Assembly (NCBI GenBank): GCA_002396335.1
Contig: DGXN01000021.1
Location: 72,281-117,444, forward strand
Source of the DNA: Bacteroidales bacterium UBA4231
GTDB taxonomy: Bacteria > Bacteroidota > Bacteroidia > Bacteroidales > UBA932
Reading direction: 5' to 3'
DNA length: 45,164 bases
Shown: piece by piece, positions 1 to 8,255 of the stretch
Position numbering within the stretch: position 1 is the first letter of the stretch
How the letters are laid out: the number at the start of each line of letters is the position of its first letter
Notes under the pieces: generated by a model
The model's input: only the letters and a program-made list of their open reading frames with translations
Told to the model about the DNA's origin: nothing
Databases searched by the model: none
Made by a program: the position numbers and the translations under genes

Positions 1-251
1 GGAGGGGCCGGAGCGAAGCGGAGGCGATTTGTGAGGCAGAGCCTTCCGGGCCGGACTACTGGTATTTCCGGATTTCAGCCGATCGGTTCCTGAGGAACAT
101 GGTCCGGGCTACGGTGGGCTCCCTGATCGAAGTCGGAAGGGGGAAACAGTCCCCGGAATGGATTGCGGAACTGCTGGAGGGCGGCACCAGAAGCGATGCG
201 GGCGAGTCCGTTCCCGGACACGCCCTGTTTCTGAATCGCGTAACGTATTAA
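1..251 (+). CDS. truA: tRNA pseudouridine(38-40) synthase TruA, C-terminal part (5' end outside window)
   Basis: Frame 3 reads without a stop from the window edge to TAA at 249-251, giving about 82 residues of the C-terminus. The FLRNMVRATVGSLIEVGRGK segment, followed by a PEW helix, DAGESVPGHAL and a terminal LNRVTY, is the hallmark C-terminal part of TruA, which converts uridines 38-40 of tRNA anticodon arms to pseudouridine in the cytoplasm. The catalytic Asp lies upstream of the window, so only the fold end is visible. The gene converges on the endonuclease gene with a 3-nt gap, leaving no room for a terminator. Confidence 0.93.
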   Translation, partial: RGRSEAEAICEAEPSGPDYWYFRISADRFLRNMVRATVGSLIEVGRGKQSPEWIAELLEGGTRSDAGESVPGHALFLNRVTY

Positions 252-254
252 TGC

Positions 255-1604
255 TTACCAGATAGCGGCCGACTGCTTCTCCGCCGCATCCTGCAGGCTC
301 TGGGGAACATTGGCGAAGAAGTCGAAGCCGGACTCGGCTTCCACCTCGTCGATGGTGGTGGCGAAGGAACCGTAGGCGCCGCTGTGCGACTTGTTCTCGA
401 ACAGGTAGGCCACGCCTTTTGCGGCGGTCATGCTGCCGCTTCCGTCAAAGCTGCACTTCATCAGACACTTGTAGAAGTGGCTGGGCGCCAGTACTTGGGC
501 GCCGCCGCCGTTGGGCGTCTGGAAGTTGTTGGCATTCTTGTACAATACTCCCACTACCACATACAGGGTGTCGTTTCCGGAAGGGGAATGCGAGGAGACA
601 TTACTCTCCAATGAACTCCAAATCCCGCTGTTGAATCCATCCTGCCACTGGAGGGCTTGGTTGGTATAGTAGAAGGTTTCGCTATTCGCATCAACAGTAT
701 TCTGCCTGTAGTCTGAGGCAACAAAATGACCACGGGAATAGTTGCTGGTAGCGACACTTCTTTGCCAATCAGAAGGTACTGCAGGATCTTGTGTCCATCC
801 GGCGCCGTATTTGTCATATCGGCCAATGCTGTTTTTTGGAAAAACCTGACCGTGCATGATAAAAGCAATCCAAAGCGGGCCCTGCTTGTCTTTGTCAATG
901 AGCCCGGTCCAGTTACGAATGCGCTTGCCGTTATTTTTGAAGGTATGCGTTACAACAACCTGATTGTCTTTTGTCGTGAAACTCTTGAACCAGACGTTGT
1001 CGGTATTCTCTCCAATGTATTGGGTCCTTGATTGGTTTTGCGCAGGAGTCTCTTGCCCGGAAATCCAGTCTCCGATGCCGTTTTTTAGGTCGATTTTGGG
1101 GATTTCATAGCAGTGAAGGTAATCCTGAATACTATTTCCTCCCTGGGTGTAAGCCTCCGTCTTAAATGAGCGTAAACTGGAGAAATAGTCCACATAACGA
1201 TTCTCTTCGGTGTTCCAGACGGTGACATAGGTCTTGTAGTAGTACGTGGTGTTGGGTTCCAGGGCGCTCAGGTTCACCGTGAAGCTGCCGGAGGTTGCGG
1301 TGGAACCGTCAATGGTTTCGCGGAGGGGCAGACTGGATGAGTCGACTCCGTAGTCGACGCCCATTTCATAGACGCCGCCCTCGGGTGCGTTTTTGTAACT
1401 GCCCCTGATGGTGGCCGTAGAGAGGGAGATGTCCGTCGCCGCTTCGGCGGTAACGGTGGGAGTGGTCACGGTGGTGGACGGCTTGTCCGGGTCGGACGGC
1501 TTGGTGGCCGGGGTGACGGGAGTCATGGGCTTGGCGGGCTGCGATTCGGGCGAACAGGCCAGGGCGAATGCAGCTGCCAGAACCAGCGTCAGGGGCAGTT
1601 TCAT
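255..1604 (-). CDS. DNA/RNA non-specific endonuclease lipoprotein with fibronectin-like domain
   Basis: 449 residues. An N-terminal hydrophobic segment ends in FALAC (Cys17), a loose lipobox, so the protein is probably a lipoprotein. Residues 20-50 are a Pro/Thr-rich linker and about 50-148 form an Fn3-like beta domain (SYKNAPEGGVYEMGV and NTTYYYKTYV patterns). The C-terminal half resembles the beta-beta-alpha-Me nuclease family of Serratia nuclease/EndoG: SRGH at 290-293 stands where the family has DRGH with its catalytic His, and TNQALQWQDGFN (Asn315) matches the metal-binding Asn region. The likely role is extracellular or periplasmic nucleic-acid cleavage for scavenging. The start lies 3 nt after the glyA stop, so the two genes are probably co-transcribed. 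Family assignment is strong; activity is inferred. Confidence 0.85.
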   Translation of the reverse strand: MKLPLTLVLAAAFALACSPESQPAKPMTPVTPATKPSDPDKPSTTVTTPTVTAEAATDISLSTATIRGSYKNAPEGGVYEMGVDYGVDSSSLPLRETIDGSTATSGSFTVNLSALEPNTTYYYKTYVTVWNTEENRYVDYFSSLRSFKTEAYTQGGNSIQDYLHCYEIPKIDLKNGIGDWISGQETPAQNQSRTQYIGENTDNVWFKSFTTKDNQVVVTHTFKNNGKRIRNWTGLIDKDKQGPLWIAFIMHGQVFPKNSIGRYDKYGAGWTQDPAVPSDWQRSVATSNYSRGHFVASDYRQNTVDANSETFYYTNQALQWQDGFNSGIWSSLESNVSSHSPSGNDTLYVVVGVLYKNANNFQTPNGGGAQVLAPSHFYKCLMKCSFDGSGSMTAAKGVAYLFENKSHSGAYGSFATTIDEVEAESGFDFFANVPQSLQDAAEKQSAAIW

Positions 1605-1607
1605 AAG

Positions 1608-2951
1608 CTAATAACGGTTGAGGGGACGGCCGGCGGTCATCATGTGGACTTTGCGCCGGACCTCGTCCAGGATGAGTTTATGGGCGATCCGTTCCGCGGT
1701 CTGGGCCTCCGTGGGCTCCTTGGCCGTCAATGCGGCATAGTGTTCATTGGCCGACGCGAGGACGGTGTCAATCAGTTCTACGATATTGACCATGTCCTTC
1801 TCCTCGAAGCCGCGGGAAGTGATGGCCGGGGTGCCGATGCGAAGGCCGCTGGTGGCAAAGGCGCTGCGGCTGTCGAAGGGGACCATGTTCTTGTTCACGG
1901 TAATGTCGGCCCTGACAAGCTCTTTTTCGGCGACGCGGCCGGTCAGGTCGGGGAATTTGGTCCGGAGGTCGATGAGCATCAGGTGGTTGTCGGTGCCGCC
2001 GGAGATGATCTTGTAGCCGCGGGCGATGAATTCGGCGCACATGGCGGCGGCGTTCGCGACCACCTGTTTCTGGTACTGCACGTATTCCGGCTGGGCCGCC
2101 TCATAGAAAGCGACGGCCTTGGCGGCGATCACATGCTCCAGCGGGCCGCCCTGGATGCCCGGGAAGACGGACGAATTGAGGATGGCGCTCATCTTCTTCA
2201 CCTCGCCCTTCGGGGTGGTGAGGCCCCAGGGGTTGTCGAAGTCCTTGCCCATCAGGATAATGCCGCCACGCGGTCCGCGGAGGGTCTTGTGGGTGGTGGA
2301 CGTGACGATGTGCGCGTATTTGACGGGGTTCTTCAGGAGCCCGGCGGCGATGAGGCCGGCCGTGTGGGCCATGTCAATCCACAGGATGGCGCCCACTTCG
2401 TCGGCAATCTTGCGCATGCGTTCGTAGTCCCATTCGCGGGAATAGGCCGACGCACCGCCGATGATGAGCTTGGGCTTGCATTCGAGTGCTTTGCGCTCCA
2501 TCTCGTCGTAATCTACGCGGCCGGTTTCCGGATCCAGGCCGTAGGGGACGGGATGGTACAGGATGCCGGAGGCGTTGACGGGAGAGCCGTGGGTGAGGTG
2601 GCCGCCCATCGACAGGTCCAGACCCATGAACGTGTCGCCGGGATGGAGAATGGCCATGGTGACGGCCATGTTGGCCTGGGCGCCGGAGTGCGGCTGCACG
2701 TTGGCATATTCGGCGTCGTACAGGGCGCAGAGGCGGTCGATGGCGAGCTGTTCGATCTGGTCCACCACTTCGCATCCGCCGTAGTAGCGCTTGCCGGGGT
2801 AGCCTTCTGCGTACTTGTTGGTGCAGATGGAACCCATGGCGGCCATTACCTGGTCGGACACATAGTTTTCGGAAGCAATGAGTTCCAGGCCGCTGGCCTG
2901 GCGTTCCTGTTCTTTCTTGATTAGGTCAAAGACCTGGAGATCCTGTTTCAT
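1608..2951 (-). CDS. glyA: serine hydroxymethyltransferase
   Basis: 447 residues, slightly longer than the usual 415-430. It interconverts serine plus tetrahydrofolate with glycine plus methylene-tetrahydrofolate, using PLP in the cytoplasm. Visible signatures are the N-terminal [28 protein letters not shown] (49-61), PHSGAQAN, and the PLP lysine in [14 protein letters not shown] (Lys222). Lys222 is preceded by a four-residue Ser/Thr tract typical of SHMT. The C-terminal [15 protein letters not shown] is also diagnostic. A TATCTTTG box lies 28 nt upstream of the ATG. The downstream endonuclease gene follows after 3 nt. The serine operon serC-serA is on the same strand just upstream, so serine synthesis and its one-carbon use are clustered. 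Confidence 0.97.
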   Translation of the reverse strand: MKQDLQVFDLIKKEQERQASGLELIASENYVSDQVMAAMGSICTNKYAEGYPGKRYYGGCEVVDQIEQLAIDRLCALYDAEYANVQPHSGAQANMAVTMAILHPGDTFMGLDLSMGGHLTHGSPVNASGILYHPVPYGLDPETGRVDYDEMERKALECKPKLIIGGASAYSREWDYERMRKIADEVGAILWIDMAHTAGLIAAGLLKNPVKYAHIVTSTTHKTLRGPRGGIILMGKDFDNPWGLTTPKGEVKKMSAILNSSVFPGIQGGPLEHVIAAKAVAFYEAAQPEYVQYQKQVVANAAAMCAEFIARGYKIISGGTDNHLMLIDLRTKFPDLTGRVAEKELVRADITVNKNMVPFDSRSAFATSGLRIGTPAITSRGFEEKDMVNIVELIDTVLASANEHYAALTAKEPTEAQTAERIAHKLILDEVRRKVHMMTAGRPLNRY

Positions 2952-2979
2952 ATATTTGTTTTAGTGTTGTTCTGATTCA

Positions 2980-2987
2980 CAAAGATA
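2980..2987 (-). promoter_or_regulatory. -7 box (TATCTTTG) of the glyA promoter
   Basis: On the minus strand TATCTTTG matches the Bacteroidetes sigma-factor consensus TAnnTTTG and lies 28 nt before the glyA ATG, in the short AT-rich gap after the RNA methyltransferase gene. No convincing -33 TTTG was identified. Confidence 0.6.
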
Positions 2988-3010
2988 ATCTTTTTCCCAG
3001 AAAAAGGCTA

Positions 3011-3535
3011 TTATTTTATTCCCCAGAGGACAACTCCTATACTGACGCTTACATTCAGGGAATGTTTCGTGCCTTCCTGGGGAATTTCCAGGGAAAAGTC
3101 GCACTGGTCCACGACGCTTTGGCTCACGCCCTCAACTTCGTTTCCAAAAACCAGCGCAATCTTTTGCCCCTCTTCGCGGTGGAACTGTCCCAGTTTGATC
3201 GACCCCACGGTCTGCTCTACGGCGGCGACGCGGTATCCGTCGGCCTGCAGGCGTCTTACCAGCGCCACAACATCATCGCTGTGTTCGCTGGGGACGGATT
3301 CTTCGGCACCGAGTGCCACTTTGTGCAGCTCTGCGGAAGGAGGAAGCGGACAGATGCCGCCCAGGAAGATCTTATCCACCCCGAAGGCATCTCCCGTACG
3401 GAAGGCCGACCCCACATTGTGCGCGCTGCGGATATTGTCCAGTATTAGGACGATTCCGCTGGGCGTGCGTTCTGTGCGATATTGCTCTGCCGTCAGCCGG
3501 TTCAGTTCGATGTTGAGCAGTTTCCTGTTTTTCAC
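3011..3535 (-). CDS. SpoU/TrmH-family RNA 2'-O-methyltransferase
   Basis: 174 residues with the three SPOUT motifs: LDNIRSAHNVGSAFRTGDAFG near residues 32-52 (motif 1, with the catalytic Asn/Arg), LVFGNEVEGVS (motif 2), and IPQEGTKHSLNVSVSIGVVLW at the C-terminus (motif 3 in the trefoil knot). Family members methylate ribose 2'-OH in rRNA or tRNA from S-adenosylmethionine. The exact target cannot be told from sequence. There is no N-terminal substrate-binding extension, so it is a minimal TrmH-like protein. The start codon is GTG at 3535; no in-frame ATG lies near the N-terminus, and the protein begins where relatives do. A degenerate REP-like element lies 16 nt upstream. Confidence 0.9.
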   Translation of the reverse strand: MKNRKLLNIELNRLTAEQYRTERTPSGIVLILDNIRSAHNVGSAFRTGDAFGVDKIFLGGICPLPPSAELHKVALGAEESVPSEHSDDVVALVRRLQADGYRVAAVEQTVGSIKLGQFHREEGQKIALVFGNEVEGVSQSVVDQCDFSLEIPQEGTKHSLNVSVSIGVVLWGIK

Positions 3536-3550
3536 GGGCTAGGACTATTT

Positions 3551-3688
3551 TGTAAATACTTGTGTTATAATTTGTTATAAAACACGCCCAGCCCGGGGAC
3601 CTGTTTTAAAGTGGGTTGGGGCTGGGACGTTTTCTGTAAGTGTTTGGTTATTAATGTATTGTGCGTTGTGCCAAAGCCTGGCACAAGC
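3551..3688. repeat. degenerate third copy of the 168-bp REP-flanked element, left end missing
   Basis: This stretch between the methyltransferase start and the DUF1015 stop has the layout of the two 168-bp elements near RAYT-1. It holds a left arm starting TGTAAATA, a central hairpin pairing CCCAGCCC (3587-3594) with GGGCTGGG (3619-3626), an AT-rich right arm, and a terminal REP-like hairpin TTGTGCCA / AAGCC loop / TGGCACAA (3666-3686). A left REP would fall inside the methyltransferase 5' end and is absent. The orientation is the same as the element at 9270. The arms have diverged, so this is probably an old, truncated copy. Confidence 0.65.
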
Positions 3689-3694
3689 GGAACC

Positions 3695-4957
3695 TTACAC
3701 CAGGGAGTGGATGGCAAGACCGCTGCGGAGCTTGGGTTCGAACCAGGTGGTCTTCGGAGGCATGATGTTGCCGGTATCGGCGATGCGGATGAGCTGGTCC
3801 ATGGAAACGGGATACAGCGCAAAGGCTACTTTCATTTCTCCGGAATCCACCCGGCGGGCAAGCTCGCCCAGTCCGCGGATACCGCCCACGAAATCGATTC
3901 GCTTGTCGGTGCGAAGGTCCTTGATGCCCAGGATCTTGTCCAGTACCAGGTTGCTGAGGATGGTGACATCCAGGACGCCGATGGGGTCGGCGTCGTTGAA
4001 GCGGCCGGGTTTGGCGGTGAGGCTGTACCATTTGTCGCCCAGGTACATGGAGAAGTTGTGAAGGCCGGCGGGGGCATAGGGCTTGGCCGGACGGCCGCAG
4101 CGCGGCTTGGTGGCCAGGGATACCTCGAAGTCCTCTTCCAGGGCCTTCAGGAAGGCTTCTTCCGTGAGCCCGTTCAGGTCTTTCACCACGCGGTTGTAGT
4201 CGATGATGGCAAGCTGGCTCTTGGGGAAGCAGACGGCCATGAAGTAGTTGTACTCCTCCTTGCCGGTGTGGTTGGGGTTCTGCTCCCGTTTTTCGGCGCC
4301 GACGCGGGCTGCGGCTGCGGTACGGTGGTGACCGTCGGCCACATAGAAGGCGTCGATGTCGCGGGTGAAGATGTCCGTGATGCGGGCGATGACCGCGTCG
4401 TCGTCGATGACCCAGAAGGTGTGGGTGAACTTATTTTCGTCCACGAACTTGTATTCGGGCTTGCCGGCGGCGGCTTTGGCGACAATCGCGTTCAGCTCTT
4501 CATTGTCCTTGTATGCGAAGAAGACGGGCTCGATATTGGCGTTCTGGATGCGGACGTGGACCATGCGGTCGTCTTCCTTGTCCTTGCGGGTGAGTTCGTG
4601 TTTCTTGATGATGCCGGCGGCGTAGTCGTCGGTGTGGGCGCACAGGACCAGGCCGTACTGGGTGCGTTTGCCCATGGTCTGGGCGTACACGTAGTACTTT
4701 TCCTTTTCATCCTGGACCAGCCAGCCTTTTTCTTTCCAGGCCTTGAAGTTTTCCACGGCTTTGTCGTAGGTGCGCTGCTCGTGTTCTCCGGCGATGGGGG
4801 TGAAGTCAATCTCCGGCTTGGTGATGTGCAGGAGGCTCTTTTCCCCGGCCATGGCCAGTGCTTCTTCCGAATTCAGGACGTCGTACGGGGGGGCGGCTAC
4901 CTCGGTAACCAGGTCTTTGGGCGGACGGATGGCCGCGAAGGGTTTGACTTTAACCAT
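3695..4957 (-). CDS. DUF1015 family protein
   Basis: 420 residues, typical length for DUF1015, with characteristic segments VKPFAAIRPPKDLVTEVAAPPYDVLNSEEA at the N-terminus and FYVADGHHRTAAAARV in the middle (the conserved DGHHR motif). It has no signal peptide or membrane segment and is predicted cytoplasmic. The biochemical role is not established for the family. In Bacteroidales and some other bacteria it lies directly after serC and serA, as here: it starts 5 nt after the serA stop and is surely co-transcribed. A role linked to serine or phosphoserine metabolism is an inference from that context. Confidence 0.9.
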   Translation of the reverse strand: MVKVKPFAAIRPPKDLVTEVAAPPYDVLNSEEALAMAGEKSLLHITKPEIDFTPIAGEHEQRTYDKAVENFKAWKEKGWLVQDEKEKYYVYAQTMGKRTQYGLVLCAHTDDYAAGIIKKHELTRKDKEDDRMVHVRIQNANIEPVFFAYKDNEELNAIVAKAAAGKPEYKFVDENKFTHTFWVIDDDAVIARITDIFTRDIDAFYVADGHHRTAAAARVGAEKREQNPNHTGKEEYNYFMAVCFPKSQLAIIDYNRVVKDLNGLTEEAFLKALEEDFEVSLATKPRCGRPAKPYAPAGLHNFSMYLGDKWYSLTAKPGRFNDADPIGVLDVTILSNLVLDKILGIKDLRTDKRIDFVGGIRGLGELARRVDSGEMKVAFALYPVSMDQLIRIADTGNIMPPKTTWFEPKLRSGLAIHSLV

Positions 4958-4962
4958 AGGAA

Positions 4963-5883
4963 CTATTTGTTAACTTGGAACTTACGGTTGCCGGTGGCGA
5001 AGAAATCCACAATCTGGCGGGCGGCGGCGAGGCCGGCGTTTACATTGGCTTCGGCCGTCTGGGCGCCCATCTTCTTGGGCGTGGCGAACACGCGGGTGCC
5101 GAACTTCTCCTGGAGGAGGGCATAGTTGTCGGGCATCACGTCGGCCACGTATTTGAGGTCCGGACGCTCTTCGAGGGCTTTCAGGAGGCCGTCCTCGTCG
5201 ATGACTTCCTTACGGGCGGTATTGATGAGCGTAGCGCCTTTGGGCATGCGGGTGATGAGGTCGTAGCCGATGCTCCCGATGGTGGACGGCAGGGCCGGGA
5301 TATGGATGGAGAGGTAGTCGGAAGATGCGTAGAGTTCCTCTACGGAATGTACAGGGTGAGCGCCGCCGGCGATGATCTGCTCGTCGGTGAGGAAGGGATC
5401 CAGGGCACGGATTTCCATGCCGAGGGCTTTGGCCTTCTGACCGACCAGCCGGCCGACGTTTCCGTATGCCTGTACGCCCAGGCGCTTGCCCAGGAGTTCG
5501 GAACCGGTGGCGGGGGTGAGCTGGGTGCGGGCCATGAAGATCATCAGGCAGAGGGCCAGTTCGGCCACGGCGTTGGAATTCTGTCCGGGGGTGTTCATTA
5601 CCACGATGCCGCGGGCGGTGGCGGCGGCCAGGTCCACGTTGTCAAATCCGGCGCCGGCACGCACCACGATCTTGAGCTTGGGTGCGGCGGCCATCACTTC
5701 CTCCGTCACTTTGTCGGAGCGGATGATGAGGGCGTCCACGTCGGAGACGGCGGCCACGAAATCGGCCTGCTCTGCGTATTTTTCGAGTTTTACGACCTCG
5801 TGACCGGCCTGGGTCAGGATATCTGCGATTCCTTCCACCGCCTTTGCGGCGAAAGGTTTCTGGGTGGCTAATAAGATTTTCAT
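4963..5883 (-). CDS. serA: D-3-phosphoglycerate dehydrogenase, short Lys-type
   Basis: 306 residues, the short form without ACT or ASB regulatory domains. It oxidises 3-phosphoglycerate to 3-phosphohydroxypyruvate with NAD, the first step of serine synthesis. Visible are the substrate loop VRAGAGFDNVD (74-84), the nucleotide-binding loop GVQAYGNVGRLVG (136-148; the first Gly of GxGxxG is Ala), and the catalytic Arg in NTARKEV (Arg224). TPKKMGAQTAEAN (269-280) stands where most relatives have TPHxGA. The catalytic His is thus replaced by Lys, as in the type III-K enzymes known from Entamoeba and Bacteroides. The ATG overlaps the serC stop by one base (TAATG), so the two are translationally coupled. 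Confidence 0.94.
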   Translation of the reverse strand: MKILLATQKPFAAKAVEGIADILTQAGHEVVKLEKYAEQADFVAAVSDVDALIIRSDKVTEEVMAAAPKLKIVVRAGAGFDNVDLAAATARGIVVMNTPGQNSNAVAELALCLMIFMARTQLTPATGSELLGKRLGVQAYGNVGRLVGQKAKALGMEIRALDPFLTDEQIIAGGAHPVHSVEELYASSDYLSIHIPALPSTIGSIGYDLITRMPKGATLINTARKEVIDEDGLLKALEERPDLKYVADVMPDNYALLQEKFGTRVFATPKKMGAQTAEANVNAGLAAARQIVDFFATGNRKFQVNK

Positions 5884-6959
5884 TACTTCTTAAGGGTTTC
5901 GAATTCTTTCATGCAGTCTACGAGGGCCTGGACATCTTCGACGGTGCAGGCGTTGTACAGGGAGGCGCGGAAGCCGCCGACGCTGCGGTGGCCCTTGATG
6001 CCTACCATGCCGCGCTCCTTGGCGAAGGCGAAGAACTCGTCCTGGAGGTCTTCCTTGCCGGGGGCCATCACGAAGCAGACATTCATCAGGGAACGGTCTT
6101 CCTTGACGGCGGTGCCGACGAACATGGAGTTGCGGTCGATCTCGTCGTACAGGAGGGCAGCCTTCTTCTTGTTGATCTCATACATGGCTTCTACGCCGCC
6201 GATGCTCTTGAGCCACTTGAGGGTCTCGTTCATCACGAAGATGGCGAACACGGGCGGGGTGTTGAACATGGAGAGCTTGTCGATGTGGGTGCGGTAATCC
6301 AGCATGGTGGGGATGTACCGGCTCACGCGGCCGAGGGAGTCCTTGCGGATGATGGCGAAGATGACGCCGGCCGGGCCCACGTTCTTCTGGGCGCCGCCGT
6401 AGATGAGGTCGTACTTCGAAACGTCCACGGGACGGGACATGATGTCGGAGGACATGTCGGCGATCAGCGGGCAGGGGCAGTCGATGTCCTCATGGATTTC
6501 CGTTCCGTAGATGGTATTGTTGGTGGTGATGTGCAGGTAGTCCAGGTCTGCGGGAATGTCGAATCCCTTGGGGATATAGGTGTAATTCTTGTCTTTGGAG
6601 CAGGCGATGGCGTAGGCGTCGCCGATACCTTGGGCCTCTTTCAAGGCTTTGTGCGCCCATACGCCGGTGTCCAGGTAGGCGGCCTTTTTCTCCAGGTAGT
6701 TCATGGCTACATACAGGAATTGGAGGGAGGCGCCGCCGCCGAGGAAGACAACTTCATGGGTGTCGGGAATATGGAGGAGTTCACGCCAGAGAGCGCGGCA
6801 TTCATCCATGACGGCATCCCATTCCTTGGTGCGGTGGGAGATGCTCAGGACGCTGATACCGGTGCCGCTGAAATCTTTCAAAGCCTCGATGGCGTGGTCA
6901 ATGGCGACCTGCGGGAGAAGGCAGGGGCCTGCATTAAAAACGTGAACTTTTTTGGACAT
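5883..6959 (-). CDS. serC: phosphoserine aminotransferase
   Basis: 358 residues, normal family length. A class V PLP aminotransferase that converts 3-phosphohydroxypyruvate plus glutamate to phosphoserine; the same enzyme often also serves pyridoxine synthesis. Signatures are FNAGPCLLP at the N-terminus, [41 protein letters not shown], and the PLP lysine in [12 protein letters not shown] (Lys192). The C-terminal [15 protein letters not shown] carries phosphate-binding residues. It is first in the serC-serA-DUF1015 operon. A weak TAACTTCG sequence at 6986-6993 is the only nearby -7-like candidate. No phosphoserine phosphatase gene is in this window. Confidence 0.97.
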   Translation of the reverse strand: MSKKVHVFNAGPCLLPQVAIDHAIEALKDFSGTGISVLSISHRTKEWDAVMDECRALWRELLHIPDTHEVVFLGGGASLQFLYVAMNYLEKKAAYLDTGVWAHKALKEAQGIGDAYAIACSKDKNYTYIPKGFDIPADLDYLHITTNNTIYGTEIHEDIDCPCPLIADMSSDIMSRPVDVSKYDLIYGGAQKNVGPAGVIFAIIRKDSLGRVSRYIPTMLDYRTHIDKLSMFNTPPVFAIFVMNETLKWLKSIGGVEAMYEINKKKAALLYDEIDRNSMFVGTAVKEDRSLMNVCFVMAPGKEDLQDEFFAFAKERGMVGIKGHRSVGGFRASLYNACTVEDVQALVDCMKEFETLKK

Positions 6960-7013
6960 AATAATATGTGGTTAATTTAGTTGTACGAAGTTACGGATTA
7001 TAATCGAGAAAAC

Positions 7014-7613
7014 CTACAATTCTTCTATTTTTGCGATTCCGCTCATTCTTTTCTTAAAATCCGGGGCCTGTGTCAGCCGTACGCTGACCTGGAGCGAACA
7101 AGTCTCCCCGAAGTCCTGGGCCGACGGCTGCAGCCCCATTTCCTTGAGCACTTTCATGACGGCATTCATGGAGAGATAGTCGAAACGGATGCACAGCCGC
7201 TCCGTGGCCAGTTTCCGGATGGGGGTGGCGTGGGCGAGGGCGTCGGAGGTGGAACTCTTGTAGGCGCGGATGAGGCCGGGGATCCCCAGCTTGATGCCGC
7301 CGAAATAGCGCACGACCACCACCAGCACGTCGCTCAGCCCCAGGGAATCGATCTGGCCCAGGATGGGGCGGCCGGCGCTGCCGGAAGGTTCGCCGTCGTC
7401 GTTGGAACGGAATAAATCTCCTTTGTAGCCAATGCGGTAGGCATAGCAGTGGTGCCGCGCGTCGTGATATTCCTTTTTCAGGGCCGACACGATCTCTTTC
7501 ACCTGCTCCTGCGTCTCGACGGGGTAGGCGAGGGCGATGAAGCGGGATCCGTTGTCCTTGAAAAGGCCCTCCGAGGGCGCTGCAATGGATGTATATTCGT
7601 CAAAAGGTTCCAT
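7014..7613 (-). CDS. yigZ: YigZ/IMPACT family protein (UPF0029)
   Basis: About 199 residues from the ATG at 7613. The frame stays open further upstream, but that part runs into the poly-T promoter region and is not family-like. Diagnostic motifs are ARHHCYAYRIG, DDGEPSGSAGRPILGQ and VVVVRYFGGIKLGIPGLIRAYKSS. The protein has the N-terminal IMPACT/UPF0029 domain plus a C-terminal ferredoxin-like (DUF1949-type) part. Relatives are linked to translation control in eukaryotes and have been suggested to bind nucleic acid or the ribosome in bacteria; a precise role is not established. It is divergent from the gene at 7702. A TACTTTCG near-consensus box lies only a few bases upstream of the ATG. Confidence 0.9.
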   Translation of the reverse strand: MEPFDEYTSIAAPSEGLFKDNGSRFIALAYPVETQEQVKEIVSALKKEYHDARHHCYAYRIGYKGDLFRSNDDGEPSGSAGRPILGQIDSLGLSDVLVVVVRYFGGIKLGIPGLIRAYKSSTSDALAHATPIRKLATERLCIRFDYLSMNAVMKVLKEMGLQPSAQDFGETCSLQVSVRLTQAPDFKKRMSGIAKIEEL

Positions 7614-7664
7614 CTCCCACGAAAGTAATGATTTTTGCTTTTTTTTGCAAGGGAACCGGAAAAA

Positions 7665-7685
7665 AGCCGTATATTTGATACGGCT
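7665..7685 (+). promoter_or_regulatory. -7 box embedded in a perfect palindrome, upstream of the pRiA4b-like gene
   Basis: AGCCGTAT and ATACGGCT form a perfect 8-bp inverted repeat around the loop ATTTG. The consensus -7 box TATATTTG (7670-7677) spans the left arm and loop, 24 nt before the ATG at 7702. A TTTG at 7644-7647 is a possible -33 element. The palindrome could be a repressor operator or a hairpin at the 5' mRNA end. Confidence 0.55.
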
Positions 7686-7701
7686 AACGTAAAAACGAAC
7701 T

Positions 7702-8253
7702 ATGGTTTTTAAATTAAGGGTGACCCTTTCGGGCATCAAAGGTTTTTTCAGAGTATATCACGTGCATGGCGCCACCACGCTGTACACCCTTCATAAGCAA
7801 ATCCGTTCCGACTTGGAATTTCCTCAGGATCAGCTCATCATGTTCAAAGCCCTGGACATTACCGGCGCCGTCGTAGGCCGATATGGCCTCTTCGACCTGG
7901 GCTGGGGCACAGTAGACCAGACCCCTCTGGAAAAAGTCGTAAAGGCCGGCGCAACGGACTTTGTCTATTTTTATGACGTCACCAACCGCAAGAGCGTCAA
8001 CATCGCCGTAGAAGGAGAAGTGGAAGGTTCCCGCGTTTCTCCTGACTTCCCGTACCTGGCAGAAGTCAAAGGCCCTAACCCCATCGAGTTCGAAAACGGC
8101 TACGTAGCCTTTGAGGACCTTCCCGACAAACAGCGCCGCCTTCCCGGCGAGGACGACGAAGACGACGACGACCTGGACCTCGAAGACCTCGACGACGAGG
8201 AGGAAGAAGAAGACGAAGACGGCAAAGAAATTTTCGACGAAAGCGAGCAGTGA
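7702..8253 (+). CDS. pRiA4b ORF-3-like family protein with long acidic tail
   Basis: 183 residues. The N-terminal ~130 residues (FKLRVTLSGIKGFFRVYHVHGATTLYTLHKQI, then a GTVDQTPLEKV stretch and FVYFYDVTN) fit the plasmid pRiA4b ORF-3-like family (PF07929). Its function is unknown, although some members lie near mobile elements. The last ~45 residues are almost entirely Asp/Glu with a few Leu, so the protein is strongly acidic and cytoplasmic. The stop overlaps or abuts the miaA start region, so the two are co-transcribed. The acidic tail could mimic nucleic acid or bind a basic partner, but that is speculation. Confidence 0.8.
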   Translation: MVFKLRVTLSGIKGFFRVYHVHGATTLYTLHKQIRSDLEFPQDQLIMFKALDITGAVVGRYGLFDLGWGTVDQTPLEKVVKAGATDFVYFYDVTNRKSVNIAVEGEVEGSRVSPDFPYLAEVKGPNPIEFENGYVAFEDLPDKQRRLPGEDDEDDDDLDLEDLDDEEEEEDEDGKEIFDESEQ

Positions 8254-8255
8254 CC

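Noticed and set aside
2988..3010. Short A/T-rich palindrome (CTTTTT/AAAAAG) after the methyltransferase gene as a terminator
   Set aside because: The stem has no GC pairs of note and is part of the glyA promoter region.
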